A stretch of 64,000 bases of DNA, from NCBI GenBank assembly GCA_037074705.1, contig CM073595.1, forward strand, positions 51,703,639 through 51,767,638. Direction: 5' to 3'. Within the stretch, counting starts at the first letter, position 1. Every line of letters begins with the position of its first letter. The notes beneath the pieces were generated by a model. That model saw only the letters and a program-made list of their open reading frames with translations, searched no databases and was not told the DNA's origin. Below are positions 37,190 through 48,167 of this stretch, in pieces. The position numbers and the translations under genes were made by a program. This DNA is from Zhengitettix transpicula (lineage: Eukaryota; Arthropoda; Insecta; Orthoptera; Tetrigidae).

Positions 37190-39385
37190 TGGAAACAACA
37201 TAGGTTAAAATAGTATGAAAAACACCACCCTTAAATCTGCTACTTTCCCGTGGTGGAAAGTGTTGAATTTTTACTCATATCACATCGGTAGAAACAATAT
37301 CAATCTAGTTTACCCATAAACACATAACATTTTGGCAGTTTTAGAATAATAGACAATTCTCACCCCCAGCCCTGAGCAAGCTCACCACTAATGTCTAAAG
37401 GGATTTATATTTTCAACAACATCCGTTGAAATAGTATTCACGTAATTCTCCTCCAAGAACGCGCAAGAACTGACTATTTATCTTCCCTTCCAACCCCCAC
37501 CATTTCGGGTTAAATGGGCAATTAAAAATATTTATCCGGAGTAAACTCACTGACATCCATAACCTTCGATTTGACTCCAAACTCGGTTGTATTCGCGTTA
37601 TTTTTCTGTAAAGCAACTCCACCCCAAACCCTAAGGGTGCCCTTTTCCCAGGGCGTAGGAGATGAATATTATATTCAGATAACATCGGTAGAAACACAAT
37701 CAATATCTTTGACCCCGAAAATATTTATCCAAATCTAATACCTGCTGTTTTAGCATGTTTAAGTAATTCAACCCCCGTCCACCCCCGCTTCTGGGGTTGG
37801 TAGACGCGTCTCACCCCGACAGTGTTGTTTTCCTGGTCGCAAATAACCCGTGTACGAAATTTGGTGAAATTTGCTCCAGCGGTGTAGATTTGTACTCTCC
37901 ACCCCAAACGCTAGGGGTGCTCTTTCCCGAGGGTGTAGAGGTTGAAAATTATATTCAGATATCATCAGTGGAAAGACTATAAATATCTTTGACCTCTACA
38001 AATATTTATCCGACTGAAATATCGACTGTTTTAGCATGTTCAAATATTTCCACCCCCGTCCACCCCCGCTTCAGGGGGTGGTAGGCGCGTCTCACCCCGA
38101 CAGTGTTGTTTTCCTGGTCGCAAAGAACCCGTGTACCAAATTTGGTGAAATTTGCTCCATCGGTGTAGATTTGTATTCTCCCCCTCTAACGCTAGGGGTG
38201 CTCTTTCCCCAGGGTGTAGAGGTTGAAAATTATATTCAGATATCATTAGTGGAAAGACTATAAATATATTTGACCTCTACAAATATTTATCCGACTGAAA
38301 TATCGACTGTTTTAGCATGTTCAAATATTTCCACCCCCGTCCACCCCCGCTTCAGGGGGTGGTAGGCGCGTCTCACCCCGACAGTGTTGTTTTCCTGGTC
38401 GCAAAGAACCCGTGTACCAAATTTGGTGAAATTTGCTCCATCGGTGTAGATTTGTATTCTCCCCCTCTAACGCTAGGGGTGCTCTTTCCCCAGGGTGTAG
38501 AGGTTGAAAATTATATTCAGATATCATTAGTGGAAAGACTATAAATATCTTTGACCTCTACAAATATTTATCCGACTGAAATATCGACTGTTTTAGCATG
38601 TTCAAATATTTCCACCCCCGTCCACCCCCGCTTCAGGGGGTGGTAGGCGCGTCTCACCCCGACAGTGTTGTTTTCCTGGTCGCAAAGAACCCGTGTACCA
38701 AATTTGGTGAAATTTGCTCCAGCGGTGTAGATTTGTATTCTCCCCCTCTAACGCTAGGGGTGCTCTTTCCCCAGGGTGTAGAGGTTGAAAATTATATTCA
38801 GATATCATTAGTGGAAAGACTATAAATATCTTTGACCTCCACAAATATTTATCCGACTGAAATATCGACTGTTTTAGCATGTTCAAATATTTCCACCCCC
38901 GTCCACCCCCGCTTCAGGGGGTGGTAGGCGCGTCTCACTCCGACAGTGTTGTTTTCCTGGTCGCAAAGAACACGTGTACGAAATTTGGTGAAATTTGATC
39001 CACCGGTATAGATTTGTATTCTCCACCCTAAACCCTAAGGGTGCCCTTTTCCCAGGGTGTAGGGGATGAAAATTATATTCATAAAACATCGGTAGAAACA
39101 CCATAAATATCTTGGTCCCCTAAAAATTATTATCCGACTAAAATATCGGCTGTTTTAGCATGTTTAAATATTTCAACCCCCGTGCATCCCCGCTTCTGGG
39201 GGTGGTAGACATGTCTCACCCCGACAGTGTTTGTTTCCTGGTCGTAAAGAACACGTGTACGAAATTTGGTGAAATTTGCTCTACCGGTGTAGATTTGTAT
39301 AACGAACATACAAATATACATACAAACAAACATACAAACAAACATACAAACAAACATACATACACTCTCTTTTATTTATAAGATT
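37190..39385 (+). repeat. Modular repeat 'B', copy 5, with expanded tandem array
   Basis: It begins with internal-type monomers (ACATCGGTAGAAAC near 37283 and 37683) but shows no CTAGCTG start. It then contains six consecutive terminal-type monomers (next entry) and ends with ACATACAAACAA units and TTTTATTTATAAGATTG at 39385. The left limit is an estimate. Confidence 0.75.
37751..39384 (+). repeat. Tandem array of 281-bp monomers
   Basis: The marker TAGCATGTT recurs at 37751, 38032, 38313, 38594, 38875 and 39156, each exactly 281 bp apart. Monomers 2, 3 and 4 differ from one another by only one to three bases by eye; monomers 1, 5 and 6 are clearly more diverged but the five complete ones keep the same length. 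Each carries a stem of CCACCCCC and GGGGGTGG with a six-base loop, then GACGCGTCT or GGCGCGTCT, then CCTGGTCGCAAAGAAC. ORFs of 68-94 codons appear on both strands, but 281 is not a multiple of three, so they break frame at each unit and are not evidence for a protein. Confidence 0.93.
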
Positions 39386-39958
39386 GTAGTATACAAAAAA
39401 TATTAATAAAAAATATGAACAAGCCCCATGTTGAAAAGTCAAATTATGTGGTATTTGAACTTTTAAAAGGAAGAAAGTTAACAGGATTTTACCTTGAATT
39501 TTTAAAAAAAATTATTTTAAAGAGATAACAAAAGATTATTTATTAAAACTTCGATTTACTTTAAATTTGGTACATTTTCAAGTTTTTAACAAATTGCCAC
39601 AGCTTTAATGATACTCACAATCTCAGAGCCGCTTGCTTACTGGGCCTCAAATAATGATAGTTATTTGCAATTGCCACCAAAAGTTACAAAAGAAAAAAAC
39701 AAATTTAATTTGCAGTAACGAAATTGTATAAAAGAATCTAACAACAAAACTAAATAAATCTGACAAATCTAGAGAATTCTTTTACAAAAAACAAAAAGGT
39801 TTACAAAATCAAGTTTCTACATACCATTTTATTTTGCGTTACTTTGGTACCATATTCTGCACTCCACAGTCATTGTATTTTAAAGAAAAATATTTAATTT
39901 ACAAGTCATAACACTGGTTGCTATATCGTTTCACTTCACAAAAATTCCTTGCGCCTCT

Positions 39959-40255
39959 CTAACAACTGTTCACGAACTTCACGTTGTCGTACTTAGTTTT
40001 GCTGTAGAAATACGTGATATTTTCAGCCTTTGTTCTGCTTGGACTTTGCTGAATTCCTAATGATTTAGTCACGAGAATCGTCGGCTGGTCTCCAAAACTA
40101 TATTCACACGCCATGACCAGACCGGTCGGGCTCCCAAAAACACGCTGAATGTTTTTCCAAAGTTGTGAGCGTCTTACATACGCCTTTCCGACAATAATCG
40201 CGTAGCAACCTTTACAGTCTCTGCATTCTTGCGCCAAACAATGCTCAGGCCTCAA
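39959..40255 (-). other. Unassigned minus-strand ORF, 98 codons
   Basis: An open frame on the minus strand, closed by TAG at 39959, has a less AT-rich base content than its flanks and a balanced composition, including CRDCKGCYAIIVGKAYV and FGSPTGLVMACEYSFG. It starts at a TTG with no ATG in a good position, so it would have to be an exon or a remnant. I do not recognise a domain. It lies between repeat B copy 5 and a TGT...ACA repeat, so a transposon origin is as likely as a gene. Confidence 0.25.
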
Positions 40256-40333
40256 TAATTACGGCCGAAAATTATATTAAAGGAAAAATTTAAATAAAAC
40301 GAACATAACAAATTGTTGATCTCTACAATATAT

Positions 40334-41228
40334 TGTAATAATTAAATAAAAAAGGCGTTTTTCAAAATAAAAAAGGTTGTTAAGTGAAACAATTAATCAA
40401 AATTTATTAACAATTTTAATTACACAATCATATTTGGGATCTCAGGGTCTTTATCTGGGTTTGATAAATGGGTGAACTTTATACAATCAAATTACATTTA
40501 GCTTTTATTGAAGTTAATGCGTCTGAAACATAGAAGAACTTGGTTGTGGATAAGATAACACTACAGATTGAATTTAAATGTAATTTTTAAACAATTAAAA
40601 ATTAAAGAACTAAATAATTAAAGAACGATAATTAAAGCACGATCTGACATATCTTTTAAAAGTGGTTTACAATATGATTTTAAAGTTTTTCTACTTACGG
40701 CCGCCCAAATCTCGTTTTAGGTTTTTAGTGCACAAAATTTGGGGATATCACTGATTCTAGTATTCACAGGCTTTAAATTTCAACAAATTCTAATTGGCGT
40801 AGTTTCTCGATGCTTTTCTGCAACCTGGATTTGCAGATCTCGTGTAGTTTTAGTTGGATTTGGTCTATGGTTCTCCGGGTTGAATTTCCGCTCCGCCACC
40901 GATTACAATGTTAATTTCAATCTTTCCTTCTCTACTGAAGATTGTTTTAATATTTCAATAATTAGAGAATGTTTGTAACTATCCGACTGTTCTATTTGCG
41001 GTCCGCTCGCCGTTCATTGCCTGACTGAAAATTGCTTTCGAACTGTTCTATGTCCGCTGCCCAACTCAACTTCCTCGTCTCGTAGATTTTGAGCGCGTAG
41101 AACCTCAAGTGATTGACAACAATACATTCTTTGCGTTGCCGCCTTGTTGCGGTGTCTGCTTTATATCCTCTAATAATGAGTCCTCTATTTTCTTTCCAAT
41201 TATAACAATGTCTTAATTTCTAATTACT

Positions 41229-41231
<3 letters not shown>
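40334..41231. repeat. TGT...ACA-ended repeat 'D', copy 1 (solo-LTR-like)
   Basis: The unit starts TGTAATAATTAAATAAAA and ends TTTCTAATTACTACA. It is flanked on both sides by ATAT. It shares CTCAGGGTCTTTATCTGGG, TTTGATA and ATCACTGATTCTA in the same order with 43188-44134. The TGT...ACA ends and similar length (898 and 947 bp) suit a solo LTR; the ends are also imperfect inverted repeats, so a DNA transposon is possible. ORFs inside are not conserved between copies. Confidence 0.5.

Positions 41232-41265
<34 letters not shown>
41232..41265. repeat. (TA)n microsatellite
   Basis: About 17 TA units follow directly on the ACA end of repeat D copy 1, then a short GAGAGAGA. Confidence 0.95.
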
Positions 41266-41275
<10 letters not shown>

Positions 41276-43142
41276 TTATTTTCTGATATTAATTTAATGC
41301 TTATTAATTTATGATATTACTGTACACTGTATACATTTCCAACATACATGACTTCATATGCTGTAGTTTTAGATTGGCTTATTTGAGTGTATTGTAAGAC
41401 GTTTGAGTTAATTTCGCTTTTCGTAATGGTTTTAGAGATACAGAAACTTCTGAACACATACGTCGGAAATATATTATGAAATAATTTTGCACCGGTCTAC
41501 AAATAACTTTCAGAACAAATCATAGGGCTATTTTTAACAAATATTTAAAAAAACTTGTTGTGTGAATTTAGTGCATATTCTGTAGTGAAGGGTTGTAAAT
41601 TTACGGAAAGTTAATTATTAATAATTAAAAAAAAAACATTCACCAGCCTCCAAACAGTTTATTTTATATTAATAAGAGCTTTCGACAATTGTCATTTTCA
41701 GTAAACCGTGTTACATTCAAATGGATATAAACTGAAATTGAATAAGTCTCCAAATGCACAATCATTTCAATTACAATATCTAAAAATATAACTTGTCAGT
41801 CATTGGAATAAATCGATCATAATTGTCAATTCTCACAATGAGGCTCTGAATAAGTTTCTATCAACTAGAGAGATTATAGCGTAAATACGAGGAGGAATTG
41901 GCGGTTGTAATTCATGGATTTCAGTAATTTCCATCAAATTTTTTCATTATTAATAATCAATTAATATTAATGATGACTGTAGTAGTTACCTGAACTGATA
42001 AGCTGCTTAAATTTTCGAGGAACCAGCATTTTGTTTGAATAAATAAATAATAGATTGCAGCGTAGTTGTAAACCATGAAACATTATAATTACGCGGTTTT
42101 TAAACAATTTTAGGTATTTAGACTTGCCGATTCCTCTACTAGCTGTCGCTCTTTCTCTTTCTTACTAGACATAATTTTAATAAAAACTTTTAAGATAAAT
42201 TGGGCATGACACGTTTTATTTTTCTTCCGCGGATGACTGGAATTTCGAAGCTGTATTAGGCAGAGCTGCGAAGCTCCAATGATATAGCCGCAACAACTTC
42301 CTGCAATACGCGTCCTCATTTATCACTCGGCAATAAAAACTGCCGAAAGGTTCGGGCGTTGCTGCACCTGGGCCAGGAAGAAGTGCGAACCATTAGCGGA
42401 AAGCGAAATCGCTTCCAATACGCAGCTTAAACTTTCCTAATTGTCCCTTCCGAGGGTCGAAAAATTCCGCTCAGTAACAGAGGATGGTTTTAGATAGGTG
42501 AATGTCTATAAATATATCACGAAATTTGTCTATACTGAACATTTAATGAGTACTCGTAATTACGATGAACAGAGCGAAACCACTGGCAGATATTTTAATT
42601 TATCATCATTTGGCAGTGTCCAGAAACACTCCTGCAGTTGCTGATCCAATAAGGACCTGAGTCCTTTGTCGTCATAGGGCCAGAGACGGTCTTCAGCATG
42701 GGATTTTGGATGGAGGCTCTTTTATTATTTTCATGGGGCAGTGAACGGGCTCAGCCATTCTAATGATTTTTAATATTATTTGTGTGCGTGAGAGACTTAT
42801 TTTTTATTGTTTTCAAGCGGGAAAAGTAATCCAAACGGCACTTTTCGGTGTAAGCTTTGATCTTCAACAGATCTTGGATGAGACGGTTAAAGATTTGTGG
42901 GAAATTGGGGAGTTGTAAGTCTTAATATTTTTGTTTTAATCTATGGAGAATAATTTCCGGGGAATAGACATATTTGAATTTACATTTCCGGGTATATAGA
43001 ATGTTTGAAGTTGAATAGGACTTTTGGGAGGTTTCAGTAGGATGCACGGAGATGGACAAGAACTTGGTGGACAGGATGGAAATTGAGAAGGCGATTGTGT
43101 TGGAATAGGTTGATGGATCTGTAGCGCGATATTTTTATAATT

Positions 43143-43144
<2 letters not shown>

Positions 43145-43188
<44 letters not shown>
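43145..43188. repeat. (TA)n microsatellite
   Basis: About 22 TA units end at the TGTAATGA start of repeat D copy 2. Confidence 0.95.
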
Positions 43189-43190
<2 letters not shown>

Positions 43191-44134
43191 AATGATTAAA
43201 AATAAATAATTTCTTAAATTGCCCCACGTTGTGGAACCAAAAAAGTAATGAGAAAAAATAAAGATTAATTAAAGGAATTACTTGACAAAATGATTATGAT
43301 TAATAAACTTTTAATTTACCAAATATTAATTTAAATGGTGATTATTTAGTTTTTACAAATAATTTGTGGCGTTCAAAGTAAAATACAATCTTTTATATTT
43401 CACAGACAATGAAATTTAATAACTCTTATTCTCAGGGTCTTTAACTGGGTTTGATACGTAAGAACAATCAAAAATTATAAATTAAATAATTAACAATTCT
43501 ATCAAATTGAAACGAACGGAATACGAAATCTAACACAAATGAAAAGAACGAAATCTGACAAATACACTTAATTACCATTTACAGAATTAGTTTGGTTTGT
43601 ACTTACAAATGTCCTGCTGGTACCATACTTAGTTTTTGGAGCTTGGGGACACAATTCACTAAAATGGTCCTTAATCACTGATTCTACACATCATGGTCAA
43701 AACACACGGTTGTAGTTCTTGTATTATTCCTCTGGAAACTCGATCAACCGCACCTCCGGTCAACAGTCAGACGCATTATTTCGCAATGCCTTTATGCGGA
43801 AAAATGTTATTTCGGTACTCGTATGTATTTGAACGTGGCGCTAAAATTTTTGTTTCAGCTTTGCGGTTTTTATAACGTGTCTTTCCGTCCAGATCTTTTT
43901 ACTTGGAATTTTTAAACCATAAAAGTTTCTCAGTTGAATTTTTAAGCTTGGGCCACGCTGTTCGTACTCTTAAATTTTGCTCCCTCTCTCGACCATAATA
44001 TCCGCCAGACTGAATTCAGCCAGTCTTAGCAGCTCGCAACAAAGACCGCCGACAAAGAGCCTGCCGTCATTGTAGTCTTTAATAATTTGTACCGCTAAAC
44101 AATCCAATTATTTAAACAATTAATTTGTATTGCA
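43188..44134. repeat. TGT...CA-ended repeat 'D', copy 2
   Basis: The unit starts TGTAATGATTAAAAATAA after a TA tract and ends near TTTGTATTGCA before ATATAT. It shares CTCAGGGTCTTTAACTGGG, TTTGATA and ATCACTGATTCTA with copy 1. Near its start GCCCCACGTTGTGG resembles, on the other strand, the AACGTGGGGC sequence often found next to LTR primer-binding sites, which is weak support for an LTR origin. Confidence 0.45.
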
Positions 44135-44929
44135 ATATATATTATTTAATGTTATCACCGTGGCGTATGAATAATCCGTTCAGCCTGGACGTAGGCACCG
44201 TGGGAAACGATGACTCCCAAATATACCAAAATTAAATAATCTCGTGACTGCCTGGACCAATCACATTTATTGGTTCAGGAAAGATCGACCTAAAATGGAT
44301 TTTGACTGAGGAGGCCGGTGGTAATATTTTGCTGAGGAGGGCCGCCAGCCTGAGAACGGTCCAACACGTGGCTGGTGGTTCAAACACCGCTGCAACTCCT
44401 GAGGCAGTGAATTTTTCTCAAACGGTAAGAGTTGGGGGTTTCATTTCTGGAGTATTTGCATTTAATTGGGAGGATATTTCAAGTTCTACTTAAACACCTG
44501 AGGTGGAGTTCATGTTATAGCAAGCCGGTAGTATTTATTATTCATTCTGTATATAAATTTATTTGATGATTTCTTTTTGTGGTAATTTTGCCACATGGCT
44601 CCCAACTTATAAACGCCAGAATTTTTTTTTATTCTTTTGCTAGTTTCTGCTTTTATTTTAAAATCAGTAGGAAACACGAAGAATAAGTATACGATTGCAG
44701 TGAAAAAAAAATCACAATGAAATGTGTTCATTAACAAATATATTTACGTATTCCTATTATATTTATAAATTATTATGTGATAAATAGTAGCATTTTGAGT
44801 GGCACACTGTCATGTACTGTTACTCTTCATAATTCATGCTTTAAAATTTGTATTCAACAGTTAAACTAATCAGAGTTAGCGACGTGTTACGAGTGAATTA
44901 TTGTATCCTTTCCCTAGGAAGAAGTAAAC

Positions 44930-45130
44930 CAATTTTCGGCGCATGGGCTTCATTTAAATCGGTTCAGCTAATTGCATGAATTACATTAGCGAGTAACCTA
45001 ATTAACTATTGGCCGCCATGTTGCAAATGGTGTATCCCTGTCGGGCCGCGGCCGTGTTACCCCAAAGCAGCTGGAACGGAATCCGAACTAGTCATAAATA
45101 TTGCAGTGACAGGGCCTAGATTAGCAACAA
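44930..45130. promoter_or_regulatory. Candidate intronic regulatory cluster
   Basis: A locally less AT-rich stretch upstream of the third visible beat exon holds several homeodomain-type cores (TAATTGC, GAATTACATTA, TAATTA) and GCCGCCATGTTG (45012-45023), whose reverse complement matches the YY1/Pho consensus. It does not resemble the window's repeat families. This is inference from motifs only; no conservation data were available. Confidence 0.25.
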
Positions 45131-45710
45131 CACATACTTAATTGAATGTTCGCTCAACTAAGATAATATTAATCAGAGACTCGCGATTATTATTATTTTT
45201 TTTGTAATCGAATGTATTTGAGTATATCACTATTTTTCTTAGTATCAGTAATAACTAGATGAGTTCTCAATAATTAACAGCTGGTCATTTATTAGTGTCG
45301 AAAGTTGAAATTATCATATGAAATGGACACCATTTCAGATAATAGACCATTTAAGAAAATCACCATGTTTGTATGAATTTTCTGAGCTCTTAGTATTAAA
45401 ATTAGCTCTGGAACATTATTTAGCACATATGTGATTAATTGTTGTTTTTATTAGTATGGAGGAGTGAATTTTATAATTTTTTTGTAAAGCCATTGGCCAA
45501 GCGTTGATGAAATTTCACAAATGAAACTATCAACATATTTATTGAGCTTAAAAATTTAATATTGATATTTATCTGACAATAATAATACAATAAATATAAT
45601 GGAAAGACAGAAAAGGTTTATTAATTAAAAATTTGATTAATAAAATGTATCTCTAGTAATTCGGCAGTTGAACAAGAAAAAGATTGATTAATATTGTAAT
45701 CTAAAATTTC

Positions 45711-45713
<3 letters not shown>

Positions 45714-45751
<38 letters not shown>
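45714..45751. repeat. (TA)n microsatellite
   Basis: About 19 TA units in the beat intron with no recognisable repeat attached. Confidence 0.95.
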
Positions 45752-45755
<4 letters not shown>

Positions 45756-46547
45756 TATCCTGATAAATTTGACTGTTCAAATATTATATAAAATATTTTT
45801 TGATAAATTCTTAGAAGAATATTCTAGATATTTTAGGAAAAATAGATCAATCACCAAGGCACCTTATTTTTATTTTTCACGTGTTGAAATCCCAAATTAG
45901 GGTCGAAGCGTATGTTGTATTAATCACAATGTTAATTAATATACATTTTCTGACTGGTCAAGATTAAAAATTGCCAGTTTCCCGAAAAAAGGCTATTTAA
46001 TAATCTGAGCTTGTCGCAAAATTTACTGGCAATTAGCTCGTTCATAAGCTATCTTTTAAGATTAGTCGAGCATTATTTTGTTTTGGCTCTTATAATAATC
46101 AGGTGTGACGGACCGCGTTTGTTACGGGCCCGGCATTGGTCGACCGTTGTAAAAGCCGACTTTAGAAGCTACTATGTACCCATTGTCTGAGGAGTATTTT
46201 CGGAGATTTCGGTACAATAGAAACGAGGGAGGAATATTTCATTTAAGGCTTGACTACCCTTCAGACAATCCTGATTTCCCCTTGTTTATCCAAACTGTTT
46301 TAATATCGTAATGCCTACACAGAGATTCTTCCCTCCACGTTCACAAAGGAAAATTGCCACAAAATCCGGGGGGAAGTGACTGAAGATAATCGGAAGATTA
46401 CACGATTTTTGGGCGCGACAAAACAATTTTGAATCAATAACAATAATCAAGGTACGACATGTACTTATTATACTGAATGGAAAACCGCTGTTGATGTGTT
46501 TCAGTTATTTTTTTTTATAATTATTTTCCCTCTTTCTGTGTCCTCAG

Positions 46548-46681
46548 CACTCCCTCTGACGGCGCCTACTCTGGAAGGTCTGAGGCCTTCGTATGAACCC
46601 GGAGACGTGGTCAAAGTCAACTGCACTTCCGCCGCGTCCAAACCCGCTGCCAGACTCTTCTGGACCATCAACGGATCTCCA
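46548..46681 (+). CDS. beat-like gene, exon encoding first half of Ig domain 2
   Basis: The exon follows TTTCTGTGTCCTCAG and ends TCTCCA/GTAAGT, entering in phase 1 (completing a GCA codon with the G left by the exon at 27032) and leaving in phase 0. It encodes LPLTAPTLEGLRPSYEPGD, then VNCTSAASKPAARLFWTING with the first Cys and core Trp of Ig domain 2. The P-x-Y-x-x-GD-x-V-x-VNCTS-x-x-SKPAA-x-L-x-W-x-ING run is very typical of Beat second Ig domains. One N-linked glycosylation site (NCT) is part of the motif. It joins in frame to 52421. Confidence 0.95.
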
Positions 46682-46870
46682 GTAAGTCACAGAAACTTCG
46701 ACTTTAACACAAAAACATTATTCCTTGAAGGCGAATGAGTTTCTTTTCCCCCGTTTTTACAATTATTTCTACTACAAATTCATATAAAACTTAACATCAA
46801 CCCAAACAAATATTTTCTCTTCCTCCCAGCTTCTCCTCAATTCGGTCACCTTTCTCTAGAAGCTTATCTC

Positions 46871-48167
46871 ATGTCTGTCTGTGTGTCCCCGATGCGTTCC
46901 TAAACCTTTCACTTTGGTCAGTTGTTGTTCGCACCCCCCGCGAAGGTTTCTGTCGGCCTTTCGAAGCGTTAAGCAACTACCAAGGGGTGAACGAGGGTGA
47001 AATTTAAAACCATGCTATTACGGCCGATATTATCGTTGATTAGATACTTTTTTGGGTCTATGTGATGAATAATTTATGTCTAGATGTGTTTAGTGTATAA
47101 TTTAAACCCAATAAAGCACCACTAAGGGAAGGGGGGCTACATAATAATAACGCAAAACAATCGAGATAGCTGTCAAATCCATGGTTATTGATGTCAACGA
47201 GTTTAATTCTTTCATTAAATGTGTCAGTTAAGTTGTAGTTCAGCCCCTAGTTAAGAACTGAGACTGGTGTTGAATTTAGGGATATGGAAGTCGATGAGTT
47301 TAATTCAGATATTTACCATACTGGTTAAAGCTAGGGGTGGGGGGTGGAAGGGGTTGAAACAAATTTACAATCTTAAATGTGTAAAACAATTTCTACCAAA
47401 CTTTATACACATGTTACTTACGATCCAGGAACAAACACTGAGGGGTTGACACGCCTACCGCCTCTAGGTGTGGGGGTGGAATTTGAAAGCATTCCTAAAC
47501 GGCCATTATTAGTGTCGAATTAAACGTCGTCGGAGTCGCTTAATTTGATAGTGTCATTAGAATTTTCAAGTGTCTAATTTTCAACTCGAAAAGGCAAGGG
47601 AGTAAGTACTCCTATCGTACGAGTGGTGGGAGGGTTTCACATAAAATATATTAGTGTCCATTCCGGGGTTATAGGATTCCCTGATTTTTAATTCTTGCAA
47701 TAACTATGGTGGTTCAAGAAATTTTATGTTTCTCCGCGTGGAGTTGGACGTGGTTGAAAAAATGTTACCCGGAGTTGTTTAACCCTCTTACGTTGCCCAG
47801 TAAATTTTTATTTTTTTAGGGTACCAGCTATACTTTTGTCTCTATTTAGTTAATGGTTGTATATCTTTACTCCTTTAAGCTTTAGACTTTATTAAGTTAT
47901 CGAGTATATTTTAGTGTTTCAATTCTTCGTATTTTTAGACACTTTTATTTTATGTGGTAGGAGAATTCCCGAATACCGTCAGTCATTATCCTGGTTTATT
48001 TGAAGTTAGCAGCCGAGGTTAGGTCGGGGAGGGGAATGTGAATGGGTAAATGTTTCAAACACTTGCGGTATTGATGCTGGTTAAATGAAATGTTTATCAA
48101 GAGGTTAGTGTTGAATTAATTCCTTCTCCGGGAAAATTTCAATAAATACCTGGGCAACGCCCGGCTA
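46871..48167 (-). repeat. Dispersed repeat 'C', copy 2 (near complete)
   Basis: The left edge is the tail end, GTCTGTGTGTCCCCGATGCG. The right edge, GGGCAACGCCCGGCTAG, is the reverse complement of a CTAG-CCGGGCGTTGCCC start, so the element lies on the minus strand. The right 790 bp match 1170-1966 and the left 450 bp match 63411-64000, including GGTGAAAT-TAAAA, GTTTAGTGTATA and AACCC-clusters. It has no intact ORF. Confidence 0.75.

Larger units (their letters stand above)
27168..46547 (+). other. beat-like intron, 19.4 kb
   Basis: This intron runs from GTAAGC to TGTCCTCAG and separates Ig domain 1 from Ig domain 2. The first part (27.2-32 kb) is mostly unassigned AT-rich DNA. The middle (32.1-44.2 kb) is packed with dispersed repeats listed separately. 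The gaps 32839-34327, 36830-37189 and 41266-43144 show no gene. The last part (44.2-46.5 kb) is unassigned, with some GC-richer pockets. Confidence 0.85.

Noticed and set aside
38036..38825. Repeated 75-codon ORFs on the + strand and 68-94-codon ORFs on the minus strand, as a possible repeat protein.
   Set aside because: They arise from the 281-bp monomer, which is not a multiple of three. Each copy ends in a stop and shifts frame, and both strands are open equally.
36729..39363. Short regular repeats as a CRISPR array.
   Set aside because: There are no unique spacers. The units are microsatellite-like tails and a 281-bp tandem in a eukaryotic intron.
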